From IMG/VR virus record IMGVR_UViG_3300043436_002236, positions 1 through 28,859 of that record: a stretch of 28,859 bases of DNA. The stretch is one strand, 5' to 3'. Positions 18,965 to 27,235 of this stretch are shown in pieces. Both the position numbers and the translations under genes were made by a program. Source of the stretch: a virus. How positions within the stretch are numbered: position 1 is the stretch's first letter; each line of letters opens with the position of its first letter. Under the pieces are notes generated by a model that was not told the DNA's origin, made no database searches, and saw nothing but the letters and a program-made list of their open reading frames with translations.

Positions 18965-21051
18965 TGCCTAGAACGGAAATATACATAGATAATCAGTTGA
19001 TAAATCAGGTGGAAGGAGCGCAGCCAATGGCGCTAACCCTTCGCCTAGATGCGCAAGAAGCACCCGGACAAATTAGCGGCTATTTCGCCAAGCGGCCTAT
19101 CACCATACCAGCTGACAAGCAAACGCTGGCTGTATTTGGCGATTGGATAGATGGTGATCCAAACCTTGCAGTACTAAACCGCAAGCCCTGCCGCATTGAC
19201 GTGGATGGGGTTTCTGTTTTTAGGGGTGTCGCTCAGCTAGACAGCGTTTTTGTCGGTAATGGCTCCCACCGTAGAAACGCCCGCAGGATGGAGGCAGTAC
19301 TGACTGCAAACAATGCTGCCTGGTTTGGGCAGATGAAAACCATACTTGTAAAGGATATTGTTAGTACGTACATAGCAGCCGGCACTATTTGGAACGATAC
19401 GTTTGTAGCAGCTAACGACAACAAAGTGCCGGCTTCTAGTGCTTGGTGTTTATTTTTAGGAAAGGTAAAGGACTGGAGCAATGCAGATACGATTGAGTAC
19501 ACAGACCTAACCTTTGGTGTGTTTCTGACGCAGCTAATTACAAAGGCGTTTAATCTTTGCGGCTACGCAGTTGATAGCACATGGTTTACTCATGCTGAAG
19601 TGCAACGGTACATACTTCCGCTACCATCCAGGCCCTTTCCGGTTGAGTTTGGGGCTACATGGGAGCTAAGGATTAAGGATAACACAAACCCTCAGATAAT
19701 TGTACCAGCTGCAACGCCCACTATAATTATTTTAGATGCAAGCCAAGAGTACAGGGATCCTAGCACACTGTACGACTTTGGAACCGGTGAGTATACGGTA
19801 CAGTACACCGGAGAATACGAGATAACGTATGGAGGCATAAATACTGGCGGTGATTTCTACTACGTTGCTGACAACCCGACGACATATAGCACGACACCGA
19901 TTACAGGCGCATCCGGTGAATACATAGAAGCAACTGAAACTATTTTTTTAAATACAGGGGATAAAGTAGCGCTTTGGTTTATAGGCGCAGCACCTAACAG
20001 CGCTCCAGCGGTTTTCACGCTTTTAATTACGCCTAAATTTAGCTTTAAGGCAGGCTATGAAATAAACTTAGGCGTACTAACTCCTGATACCTGGAGCATG
20101 GCCGACCTGCTTTTAGGTTTTACCCGCGCTTTTAATCTGCAACTTAGCACGAACCTAGACACAGGCCGAGTAAGGATAGAGCCGCAGGATGGCTACTATA
20201 TTGGATCTACTTTTTACGAAGGCTTCTACCAAGATACTACTCGGGTAGATTTTACCACTAAAATAGACCTGAGCAAGGAAGCAGAACACAAAGCAAACAA
20301 CGAGCAAGCGCTTAAACTCAGGCTGCAATGGGCAACGGATAGTGGTGATGCAAATGCGGAGCAGGTAGACCGTAATAGTTTGCTACCTTCCTTCTCCGCT
20401 GCCTACAACTACCCGACAGACCGTTTTGAGGATGGAGAAAACGTGGTAACTATACCCTTCTTCTCTAAATCAATAATGTACAACGCCAATGAGATAAGGC
20501 ATCCGGTTTTTGGTGGTGCTAAAACACCGCTCCTTCCTATTCTGCAACTCACGCTACTAGATACAGATCCAGTCGTAGAGGGCGAGGACACCGGACCGCG
20601 CATCCTGTACTACGCAGGCAGAAGGGCCGGCCTAGATGGCTATGTTGCGCGTGGGCTTGGTTCGCCTTACGACTATCCAGCAGCTTGGTTCTTTAACTAT
20701 AACGACGCAGCAGGCAGCAGTCCTTCTTTGAGCTTCTCAGATGAAACGCCAAACGCCTACGGCTCAGCCACGCTTGGACTAGCTTCCCGGTACTGGCTGC
20801 AACGCATAGGGCGTACGGAGTGGGGCGAAACGGTTAAGGAGTGGGTATTCTGGAAGACAACAGACATTTTAAACCTTGACTTTCGCAAAAAACTGCTAAT
20901 AGATGGGCGTATCTACATTCTAAAGGAAATAGATGGATACCTACCTGGCTACACAGGCAGCCGTAAAACTGTACTTGAGGCAGATTATATCCTGCCTGCA
21001 AGCAGGGTGAGCGCACTTGAAAACACTAACATACAAGGACTTCTAAGGTAA
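18964..21051 (+). CDS. Large tail protein, tail-tip or baseplate-like (695 aa)
   Basis: The product starts PRTEIYIDNQLINQVEGAQP, and a segment with DVDGVSVFRGVAQLDSVFVGNG looks like a tail-tip or distal-tail beta barrel. A central beta-rich region (about 230-330, with YTVQYTGEYEITYGGINTGG) is carbohydrate-binding-like in appearance. The C-terminus contains GRIYILKEIDGYLPG. It overlaps the genes on both sides by TAATG. The role is inferred from size, composition and place immediately before the tape measure; that placement is itself unusual, since tip proteins normally follow it. Confidence 0.5.
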   Translation: MPRTEIYIDNQLINQVEGAQPMALTLRLDAQEAPGQISGYFAKRPITIPADKQTLAVFGDWIDGDPNLAVLNRKPCRIDVDGVSVFRGVAQLDSVFVGNGSHRRNARRMEAVLTANNAAWFGQMKTILVKDIVSTYIAAGTIWNDTFVAANDNKVPASSAWCLFLGKVKDWSNADTIEYTDLTFGVFLTQLITKAFNLCGYAVDSTWFTHAEVQRYILPLPSRPFPVEFGATWELRIKDNTNPQIIVPAATPTIIILDASQEYRDPSTLYDFGTGEYTVQYTGEYEITYGGINTGGDFYYVADNPTTYSTTPITGASGEYIEATETIFLNTGDKVALWFIGAAPNSAPAVFTLLITPKFSFKAGYEINLGVLTPDTWSMADLLLGFTRAFNLQLSTNLDTGRVRIEPQDGYYIGSTFYEGFYQDTTRVDFTTKIDLSKEAEHKANNEQALKLRLQWATDSGDANAEQVDRNSLLPSFSAAYNYPTDRFEDGENVVTIPFFSKSIMYNANEIRHPVFGGAKTPLLPILQLTLLDTDPVVEGEDTGPRILYYAGRRAGLDGYVARGLGSPYDYPAAWFFNYNDAAGSSPSLSFSDETPNAYGSATLGLASRYWLQRIGRTEWGETVKEWVFWKTTDILNLDFRKKLLIDGRIYILKEIDGYLPGYTGSRKTVLEADYILPASRVSALENTNIQGLLR

Positions 21052-24000
21052 TGGCAACTAAAAAGATATTATTTCAGGTCGAAATAGAAGGATCTGAGCA
21101 AATTATACGCACACAAAAGCAGCTAGCTGAAGCAATTAAGGCTACCAATGAGCAGCTGAAGCAAACGGAGCTAGGAACGGAGGAGTACAGGAAACTGGAG
21201 GCTGAGCTTGGGAAGCTAAAGAACGCTCAGAAAGATGTGGCAGACAGCCAACGAGCGGTGCAGCGCGAACTGGAAGTACAGGCATCAGGGGGCGCACGTA
21301 CTTACCGCGCACTTAATGCAGAGTTGGTAAACCTTCGCAGTCTTTACAAGGAGCTGACTGAAGTAGAAAGGAACTCCCAAATAGGGGTTGAAATGCGAAA
21401 GCAGATACAGCTACTAGATGCAGAACTAAAGGATATTGACGCAAGTATAGGGCAGTTTCAACGAAACGTGGGCAACTACTCCCAAGCGTTTGAGCCTTTA
21501 AAGGGGTTGCTATCCTCCTCCGTTCCGGGCTTCTCACAGCTAGCAGGGGCAGCAGATGCAGCCCGCACAGGCATAGGCCAGGTGGGACAGGCTGCCACGC
21601 TCAGCGGCAAAGCCATAACTAGTATGTTCGTGGGTTTTCAAGCTATCAGCTTAATACTAGAAGGGGTGCAGGCTATTAGGGAGTTTGCGGCAGAAACTAA
21701 CAAGCTACGAGGGGAGATACAGCGGCTTGGCAATGAAACAACGGATCAGGCAGCAGCAGCCACGAGCAAGATCATAGCGTTGGGGAACACTTTTAAGGCA
21801 GATCAGGAAGAATTGCTGAGGGCCACGAACGCGGTGGCTCAAAACTTTGGTATCAGCTACGAAGAGGCACTAAAGAAAATTGAAACAGGCTACTTGGCTG
21901 GAGCCGATGCCAACGGTAAATTTTTGGATGCGCTGACAGAGTTTGCACCGAAGGCAAAAGGGGCCGGCGCGAGTGCGGATCAGCTTTTTGTTTCCCTTAC
22001 TCAGGCAGGGCAGGCAGGATTGGAAGAGGAAGAAGTACTAGAGAAAATCATTCAAAAGTCGGACCAGCTTACTACTAGCCTGGAAAGTTTAGTAGATCAA
22101 AACGATGAACTAACCAAAAAGCAAACCGAGCAGTTAAAGGTAGAGGAAGAAATAGCGGCTAATAAAGTGGCGCTATCTGAGAACATCACAAAGCTATTTG
22201 GAACACAGTCTGGCTTTTTATCTTACCTGCAAAACACAGGGCTTAAGGTCCTAAATAGTTGGCTTGGCTTTGTACAAAAAGTGTTTGGGGCCTACAATGG
22301 CTTATATGAGGCGGGCAAATTGCTTCTGGGCGGTGAATTTTCCATCACGAAGCTGACTGAAGCGTTTAATAAAGGCGTATCGGACAGTTTAGCATCCGGT
22401 GAAAAAGCATTGGAGCAACAAAAGGAAGCAGCAGAAAACCAAGCACTACTTGAGGCGCAACGCATAGCAGCAGAAGCAAAGCAGGAAGAGCTAGACAGGA
22501 AGGCAGGCGAACGGCTAAAGCAAGGGGAAGCAGCAAAGAAAGCGCAGGAAGCACAGGCGAAACTAAACGAGGAAGCCATAAAGGCTCAGGAAGCCTACGG
22601 TGAGCAGCGCATTCAACTGCTAAACGAGCTGACAAAAAAGCTGGCAGATGTAACCATCGAGGGCATACAAAATGAAACGGCTAAAGAAATAGCGGAGGAG
22701 CAGCAGCGGTTTGAGCTAGTAAAGGCTGAGTTAGCGAAGCAGGAAGTGGAGCTGGTAAAAGCGCAGGAGGAAGCAAGGCAGGCAATTATAGAAGCTAAAG
22801 GTAAAACGTCTGACGAAGTCAAGGCATTTGACCGCCAAGCAGATGCAGATGTAGAAGCGCAACGAAAGCAAACCAACGCTATCCTAGAGCAGGAAGAGCA
22901 GCAGCACCAGCTAAGGCTTCAGCAGATCAGGAACGACGCAAGGAAGCAGGAAGCGACAGACCGCCTTCAGGCAATTAGCGCAAATATTAAAGCAGTTCAG
23001 GAAGGCTACAAACAGCAGGCAACAGCAGCAGCGATTGAACTAAATGAGGCGATAACCGAGGCTCTACAAAGTGGGGAGGATGCCGGCACGCTAACGGTGC
23101 AAATAAAGGCGGAGTATGATAAGGCAGCAGCGCAGCGAGCTATCCAGGAAGCCGAACAACAAATAGCAACCATACAGGCAGCGCTCACCCGCTTGGCGGA
23201 GGATGACACGATAACAAATGCAAGTATTGAAGAATACCAGCTCTTAACTTCACAGCTGGATGCCTACCAGTTAGCGCGTACTGAAGCGGAGAAGCAATAC
23301 ACACAGATCGTAACGACTGAGGAAAAGAAAAGAGATGGCGAGCGCAAAAAAGGTGTTGAATTTGCATTGGAAACTTTAGGTACAGTCGCTTCTGTATTCG
23401 ATCAATTCCAGGCAGCAGCAGCACAACGCGAGCAGAATGCACTAGACGAAAGAGCGCAGCAGCAGGCAGAGCGGATCGAAAACATAGAGAAGCAGTTGGA
23501 AACGGCATCCGGTGCGCAAAAGAAGCGATTGGAAGCGCAACTTAAGTCTGAAATAGCGGCTGCCGAACGGATAGACAAAGAGAAAGAGCAACTAGAAAAG
23601 GAGGAAGCGCGTAGGGCAAAGGCATTTGCAGTAGTACAGGCAATTATAAACACTGCCTTAGCTGTTACACGCGCTCTTGCTACTTCCGGTCCGGTTGGTG
23701 CGGTGCTTGCTGCTGCTTTAGGTGCTGCCCAGATTGCTGCTATTACAGCGCAACCGGCTGCCGAAGGTGGCTTAATGGGTGCGGATGTACCACAAATGAA
23801 GGATGGCTTGGTCGTTACTAAGCAGAACATACCCACAATGCGTAACGGTGACAACGTCTTAGCAACGGTGAAGCGCGGGGAAGTAGTGTTAAATAAAAGG
23901 CAGCAGGCAGCACTAGGAGGGCCGGCCACATTTAGGAAAATTGGTGTACCTGGTTTTGCGGATGGCGGTCTAGTAGGAGGTGCACCTCGGATCGCAGACG

Positions 24001-24167
24001 TTACAAGCGAAACGCTAACGAAGTTAGAGCAGGGGCAGGCGCTACTGGCGCAATACATACAGGCAACAAACCAGCGGATAGACCGGATACAGACGTACGT
24101 CGTAACTGAGGACATAGTGACAGAGGTGAACACCGGTAACCGAGTCCGGACCGCTGCCATACTTTAG
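21051..24167 (+). CDS. Tape measure protein (1038 aa)
   Basis: It sets tail length and is ejected with the DNA. The N-terminal ~140 residues and residues about 440-860 are long Ala/Glu/Gln/Lys coiled coils. A hydrophobic helical stretch lies at about 180-205. Another, Ala-rich and strongly hydrophobic, is at about 855-905. The C-terminus has the recognisable pattern RNGDNVLATVKRGEVVLNKRQQAALGG (quoted in part), followed by GVPGFADGGLVGG, common in Bacteroidota tape measures. At roughly 0.15 nm per residue a tail near 150 nm is expected; that is inference. Terminator copy 8 of the hairpin family closes the operon. Confidence 0.85.
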   Translation: MATKKILFQVEIEGSEQIIRTQKQLAEAIKATNEQLKQTELGTEEYRKLEAELGKLKNAQKDVADSQRAVQRELEVQASGGARTYRALNAELVNLRSLYKELTEVERNSQIGVEMRKQIQLLDAELKDIDASIGQFQRNVGNYSQAFEPLKGLLSSSVPGFSQLAGAADAARTGIGQVGQAATLSGKAITSMFVGFQAISLILEGVQAIREFAAETNKLRGEIQRLGNETTDQAAAATSKIIALGNTFKADQEELLRATNAVAQNFGISYEEALKKIETGYLAGADANGKFLDALTEFAPKAKGAGASADQLFVSLTQAGQAGLEEEEVLEKIIQKSDQLTTSLESLVDQNDELTKKQTEQLKVEEEIAANKVALSENITKLFGTQSGFLSYLQNTGLKVLNSWLGFVQKVFGAYNGLYEAGKLLLGGEFSITKLTEAFNKGVSDSLASGEKALEQQKEAAENQALLEAQRIAAEAKQEELDRKAGERLKQGEAAKKAQEAQAKLNEEAIKAQEAYGEQRIQLLNELTKKLADVTIEGIQNETAKEIAEEQQRFELVKAELAKQEVELVKAQEEARQAIIEAKGKTSDEVKAFDRQADADVEAQRKQTNAILEQEEQQHQLRLQQIRNDARKQEATDRLQAISANIKAVQEGYKQQATAAAIELNEAITEALQSGEDAGTLTVQIKAEYDKAAAQRAIQEAEQQIATIQAALTRLAEDDTITNASIEEYQLLTSQLDAYQLARTEAEKQYTQIVTTEEKKRDGERKKGVEFALETLGTVASVFDQFQAAAAQREQNALDERAQQQAERIENIEKQLETASGAQKKRLEAQLKSEIAAAERIDKEKEQLEKEEARRAKAFAVVQAIINTALAVTRALATSGPVGAVLAAALGAAQIAAITAQPAAEGGLMGADVPQMKDGLVVTKQNIPTMRNGDNVLATVKRGEVVLNKRQQAALGGPATFRKIGVPGFADGGLVGGAPRIADVTSETLTKLEQGQALLAQYIQATNQRIDRIQTYVVTEDIVTEVNTGNRVRTAAIL

Positions 24168-24201
24168 GCTGAGTTTCTTTGATTGATAATTGAGTAGGAT
24201 G

Positions 24202-24230
24202 CCCGCTGCTGTAATAGTGGCGGGTTTTTT
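24202..24230 (+). terminator. GYAA-loop hairpin family, copy 8, terminator of the tail operon
   Basis: CCCGC (24202-24206) pairs with GCGGG (24220-24224). After a T/G pair, GCT pairs with AGT around the loop GTAAT (24211-24215). T6 follows at 24225-24230. It is preceded by GATTGATAATT, as is copy 1 at 1571. Confidence 0.75.
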
Positions 24231-24243
24231 GTTCTTTTTTCAG

Positions 24244-24302
24244 TTTTTTAAAATTATTTTTAAAAATAGTTTTGAAATATGAAAGCCAAAGTATTATCTT
24301 TG
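24244..24302 (+). promoter_or_regulatory. Promoter with three 12-bp-phased sites (copy 4)
   Basis: Centres are at 24249/24250, 24261/24262 and 24273/24274 (TTTTGAAA). The -7 box TATCTTTG is at 24295-24302. The spacing from the last site to the box equals that of copy 2. It drives the gene at 24353. Confidence 0.7.
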
Positions 24303-24352
24303 CCTAACAATTAACGCACAACACATTTTTAACACTTAAAAATTTTACGATC

Positions 24353-24838
24353 ATGACACACGCAACAGCAACAGCATCATTAAAAGCAGGATTCGCAGAG
24401 TACCTTTCTTTGTGCGGAGTAGAACAGTTCTTAACTGGCGAAAATAGCGCCCTTTCAATGGCAGCTCAATACGACGAAGTAGACGAGCTTAACGGCTTAA
24501 CTATTGAAGAGGCTGCTGAGATTATGCAGGCTCAAATAAGCGCAACCGTAGATATTTTAGTTTCGTCTAATGTAACTTCTATTGTAAAGGCAATTAATAC
24601 ACCTCCTACTGCAAAAGCATTTGTTGAAACTTTTGTAAAATTTGACGAAAACGGAAAAGCAAGATCAATAGACTACGGTCTTCTTACCCTTTCAGGTTGG
24701 GGAGTTAAGCGAAACTCGACATTAAAAGAGTTTGACGCCTACGAAGATATAGTTATACATTCTCGGACTGGCAAACCTTTTAAAATCGTCACCACCTGTA
24801 GCCCTGATGGCAATGAGGTGTCAGTATATGAAATTTAA
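24353..24838 (+). CDS. Unknown protein with its own promoter and terminator (161 aa)
   Basis: The product starts THATATASLKAGF and is soluble and acidic, mostly helical in the first 100 residues (TIEEAAEIMQAQISATVDIL), then beta-rich (YGLLTLSGWGVKR, PFKIVTTCSPDGNEVSVYEI). The DNA is richer in A+T than the tail genes. It is bracketed by promoter copy 4 and a 9-bp hairpin at 24846-24872, so it is an independent unit. This is typical of a moron expressed in the lysogen or early. The function is not recognised. Anti-defence or exclusion is a guess. Confidence 0.65.
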   Translation: MTHATATASLKAGFAEYLSLCGVEQFLTGENSALSMAAQYDEVDELNGLTIEEAAEIMQAQISATVDILVSSNVTSIVKAINTPPTAKAFVETFVKFDENGKARSIDYGLLTLSGWGVKRNSTLKEFDAYEDIVIHSRTGKPFKIVTTCSPDGNEVSVYEI

Positions 24839-24845
24839 TTCTAAC

Positions 24846-24872
24846 GCCCTGCTAACTAACAACTAGCAGGGC
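24846..24872 (+). terminator. Perfect 9-bp hairpin after the 24353 gene
   Basis: GCCCTGCTA (24846-24854) pairs perfectly with TAGCAGGGC (24864-24872) around the loop ACTAACAAC. It is followed by CTTTT only, so it is a moderate terminator or attenuator before the gene at 24887. It does not share the GYAA loop of the other hairpins. Confidence 0.55.
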
Positions 24873-24886
24873 TAAACTTTTATACC

Positions 24887-25114
24887 ATGCAGACCTTACC
24901 TAAAAAAGACATAACAACAACGCCAGCCGGCAACGGCATGCACTACATTACAATTAAAGAAACCGGAGCGCGGTTAAATTTTAACCACATGATGGATGCC
25001 ACGCTTACAGCTAACAAATACCGGGACCTACTCGGCCAGGATGTTACAGTACTTATGCACGTCACACTAATTGATGTGCCTCTTTTTTACTTGTTAGTTC
25101 AAAATAAATTTTAA
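24887..25114 (+). CDS. Small unknown protein (75 aa)
   Basis: The gene follows the hairpin at 24846-24872 without a promoter of its own, so it is probably read through from 24295. The protein is soluble, with a beta-type middle (MHYITIKETGARLNF) and a hydrophobic C-terminal segment (DVTVLMHVTLIDVPLFYLLVQ) that could be membrane-seeking. Its last bases overlap the AT-rich operator of the next promoter. No family is recognised. Confidence 0.5.
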   Translation: MQTLPKKDITTTPAGNGMHYITIKETGARLNFNHMMDATLTANKYRDLLGQDVTVLMHVTLIDVPLFYLLVQNKF

Positions 25115-25140
25115 AAATCATTTTCAAAATATTACCTTTG
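25098..25140 (+). promoter_or_regulatory. Promoter with 12-bp-phased sites (copy 5)
   Basis: Centres are at about 25100/25101, 25112/25113 and 25124/25125, 12 bp apart. The -7 box TACCTTTG is at 25133-25140, followed by the leader ACATTCAACAC (25145-25155). The last site lies closer to the -7 box than in other copies, as if the array were shifted by one unit. It drives the operon starting at 25164. Confidence 0.65.
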
Positions 25141-25163
25141 CTAAACATTCAACACTTTATAAT

Positions 25164-25379
25164 ATGAAACCTTTACTTTTCTTTTTCGCGCTGCTTCCTG
25201 CCTTCGGCATGGCTCAGACACAGCAGCAGCCACAAACAAAAAAGCCGCCTGTTTTGTCGGCTCCAGTTCGCCCAACGGAGGCGCAATGCGTACAAATGCC
25301 GGTTGCTAAGCCGGTTATTAATGACACCACTTTAACCGCTCAACCACTTTACTACAATGACCGCAAACGAAGCAATTAA
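25164..25379 (+). CDS. Small exported protein (71 aa)
   Basis: The N-terminus MKPLLFFFALLPAFGMAQT is a clear Sec signal peptide with a cleavage site near MAQ-T. The remaining ~52 residues are Gln/Pro/Lys-rich and probably disordered, with one Cys. It is the first gene after promoter copy 5. Its 3' end overlaps the nuclease gene by 23 bp. The function is unknown; a periplasmic partner in superinfection exclusion is possible. Confidence 0.6.
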   Translation: MKPLLFFFALLPAFGMAQTQQQPQTKKPPVLSAPVRPTEAQCVQMPVAKPVINDTTLTAQPLYYNDRKRSN

Positions 25380-26190
25380 TCAGCTTTTAACTGAGCAGAA
25401 ACTTTCATTTAGCGCCCTAAATGCTTTCGCGACTTCACCACGCGCACTACTGCAATACAAAATGGCAGCCTTTGAGCCTTCAGAGTCTATGGTGATAGGC
25501 CAAATGGTACACACCTACACTTTAGAACCTAATGAGGCGGACAGCCGGTATTTGATACTGCCTGATGTGAATGGCGCTACAAAGGAAGGAAAGCAAGCCT
25601 GGTATAACCTGTACTGTCACTATGTAGAGCAGGTACCGGAGGATGGATTCAAGATGAAAATAGACGACATTAAAGATTCTATCCTAAGCAGTACCGGCCT
25701 TCAGCCAGTTAGCGCCAAAATGGTGGAAGCAGCTAAGTACATGTCTGACGCCATAAAAGAAAACAGTCAAAGCAGTGTTTTTCTTGCTTATGGTGTGCCT
25801 GAGCTAGCGTTTGCAACTTTTATTGAAGGTGTACAGTTCTCGGGCCGTGCTGATTTGGTTAATAAGCCAGACAATTATATTGCAGACATTAAGACGATGT
25901 CAGATGCAAGCCGCAACGCAGCAGCGCGGGACATTATTAAAAAGCGCTATCACTGGCAGGCGGCAATATACATGCAGGCATTTGACGTAGAAGACTTCTA
26001 CTTTCTTTGTGTTGACAACAAAGGCGAAGTGTCTGTACATTCTATTAGCGAGGCACTACGCCATCAGGCTATGAGCGAAATAAAAAGCTATGTGCAGCGG
26101 TTTAAAGAGTGCCTACAGGAACCCGAACTTTTCACCCAGTCGCAGGAGTTTTACTGTGGCGTAAACGTTCTAGATGTCTATGTTAAATGA
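25357..26190 (+). CDS. RecE/exonuclease VIII-like PD-(D/E)XK nuclease (277 aa)
   Basis: This group degrades one strand of double-stranded DNA to start annealing recombination. Visible motifs are VIGQMVHTYTLEP with His52, GRADLV with Asp166, YIADIKTM with Asp177 and Lys179, and YHWQAAIYMQAF with Gln201 and Tyr205. Together these give the PD-(D/E)XK active site of the DUF3799/RecE C-terminal type, at full length. No RecT-like annealing protein is next to it, so the SSB-like protein at 585 or a host protein may serve. The start at 25357 overlaps the signal-peptide gene. Confidence 0.8.
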   Translation: MTANEAINQLLTEQKLSFSALNAFATSPRALLQYKMAAFEPSESMVIGQMVHTYTLEPNEADSRYLILPDVNGATKEGKQAWYNLYCHYVEQVPEDGFKMKIDDIKDSILSSTGLQPVSAKMVEAAKYMSDAIKENSQSSVFLAYGVPELAFATFIEGVQFSGRADLVNKPDNYIADIKTMSDASRNAAARDIIKKRYHWQAAIYMQAFDVEDFYFLCVDNKGEVSVHSISEALRHQAMSEIKSYVQRFKECLQEPELFTQSQEFYCGVNVLDVYVK

Positions 26191-26431
26191 TGGCCTATAC
26201 CAGGTAAGCGGTGATAAGAAAGCCGCATACATTAAAAAGAAAGGCGCTCAGATACTTATTATGGAGAAGGAAGGCCAACTAGCTAACCGCGACAAAATAG
26301 TACCTGGTTCTTTAAACGATGTAGACGAAAGCGCAGGATTTAGGGTGTACCCAAGCAAGTACAGTCCGGGCGACACGATAATAGAAGCCTTCGCAGCTTT
26401 TGAGCAAAAACGGAAGCCGCGATGGAAGTAA
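26174..26431 (+). CDS. Small unknown protein (85 aa)
   Basis: The ATG at 26174 overlaps the nuclease gene by 17 bp; an in-frame ATG at 26180 is equally possible. The product is basic and soluble, with a beta-type pattern (GLYQVSGDKKAAYIKKKGAQILIMEKEGQL, quoted in part) suggestive of a small nucleic-acid-binding barrel. It is coupled to the exonuclease upstream and overlaps the SPOR gene downstream. It may assist the nuclease. No family is recognised. Confidence 0.5.
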   Translation: MSMLNDGLYQVSGDKKAAYIKKKGAQILIMEKEGQLANRDKIVPGSLNDVDESAGFRVYPSKYSPGDTIIEAFAAFEQKRKPRWK

Positions 26432-26781
26432 AGTTTAAGTGGGCGCTGGTGTTACTATCCAGCGCCCTGTTTTTGAAGTTTGGCTACATGAAGCACTGCC
26501 AGCACCAAGAGCGGCCTGAGCCTGCACCGCTTTACGATATTGCGGAAGTACCTGGCAGCTTTGTAGTGATAGCAGGCAATTTTGAAAGCGTAGAAAATGC
26601 TACTCCTTCAGTGCTTCGCCTTCGGCTAATCGGCTACAAATATGCCTGTGCTATGAAGTATGGCGAAAGGTACAGAGTAGTGGTAAGCAGACACGAAACA
26701 CTAGAGGAGGCACACGCAGTAGAGGCCGATCTAGAAACATACAGCATTGATTCATTCACAGCTAAAGTAAAACAACAATGA
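26422..26781 (+). CDS. Membrane-anchored SPOR-domain protein (119 aa)
   Basis: An N-terminal hydrophobic helix (about residues 7-20, ALVLLSSALFLKF) forms a signal anchor. Residues about 45-118 match the SPOR pattern: GSFVVIAGNFES, ENATPSVLRLRLIGY, YRVVVSRHETLEEAHAVEADL, and a final SFTAKVK. SPOR domains bind septal peptidoglycan that lacks stem peptides; that is established for the family. In a phage this places the protein at the division site or cell wall, perhaps blocking division or aiding lysis. The start overlaps the previous gene by 10 bp and the stop overlaps the next ATG. Confidence 0.7.
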   Translation: MEVKFKWALVLLSSALFLKFGYMKHCQHQERPEPAPLYDIAEVPGSFVVIAGNFESVENATPSVLRLRLIGYKYACAMKYGERYRVVVSRHETLEEAHAVEADLETYSIDSFTAKVKQQ

Positions 26782-27056
26782 AAAAGGAAATATCACTACC
26801 AAAACCTAAAAGAGGCACGCAGCCAATAAGTGAAGCGCGAGCCAGGCAATATGAACGCAACAGGCTAAACAAACAGACGTACCACCTCCGCAAAATGTCT
26901 AACATGAGCCTTTGGCGCACTGGCGAGGATGGCGTTGTTTATTACAACAGCGACACGTTCCTGAACCCAATCACCGGGTTCTATATTAAAGACAATACAT
27001 TAAACCCACGATACGCATGTCAAGACACCATCAAATTACCATACCGGACCAAGTAA
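26778..27056 (+). CDS. Small basic unknown protein (92 aa)
   Basis: The ATG overlaps the SPOR gene stop (ATGA). The product is strongly basic in its first half (SEARARQYERNRLNKQTYHLRK, quoted in part), which suggests nucleic-acid binding. The second half is richer in Asn and Tyr (YYNSDTFLNPITGFYIKDNT). It overlaps the next gene by 40 bp in a different frame. No family is recognised. Confidence 0.5.
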   Translation: MKKEISLPKPKRGTQPISEARARQYERNRLNKQTYHLRKMSNMSLWRTGEDGVVYYNSDTFLNPITGFYIKDNTLNPRYACQDTIKLPYRTK

Positions 27057-27235
27057 GGGATGTAGTACTGAGAACAATGCGGCAGGCGGACTTTACTTGG
27101 CCTGACCTGCAACTTATGTTTGACTACTGGAACACCAACTACCCGAACGACAGGCAGGATATTAACTGCCGAGGCTGCCGTACTAGGGTAGTCAGCAAAC
27201 TGAGATACTATGTACAGCAAGAAGGAGATAAGTAG
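27017..27235 (+). CDS. Small unknown protein with helix-turn-helix look (72 aa)
   Basis: It overlaps the preceding gene by 40 bp and the next by 26 bp, and both overlaps are in different frames. The sequence VLRTMRQADFTWPDLQLMFDYWNT has the size of a helix-turn-helix unit, and RGCRTRVVSKLRYYVQQ gives a basic C-terminal helix. It may bind DNA and regulate the protease or head genes. An earlier start is excluded by the reading frame of the upstream gene only weakly, so the exact start is uncertain. Confidence 0.45.
   Translation: MSRHHQITIPDQVRDVVLRTMRQADFTWPDLQLMFDYWNTNYPNDRQDINCRGCRTRVVSKLRYYVQQEGDK

Noticed and set aside
23402-24160. Long open frame of 252 codons on the minus strand within the tape measure gene
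   Set aside because: Its Ser/Cys/Ala-rich composition is what the complement of Ala/Glu/Lys coiled-coil codons gives; no promoter or motif supports it.
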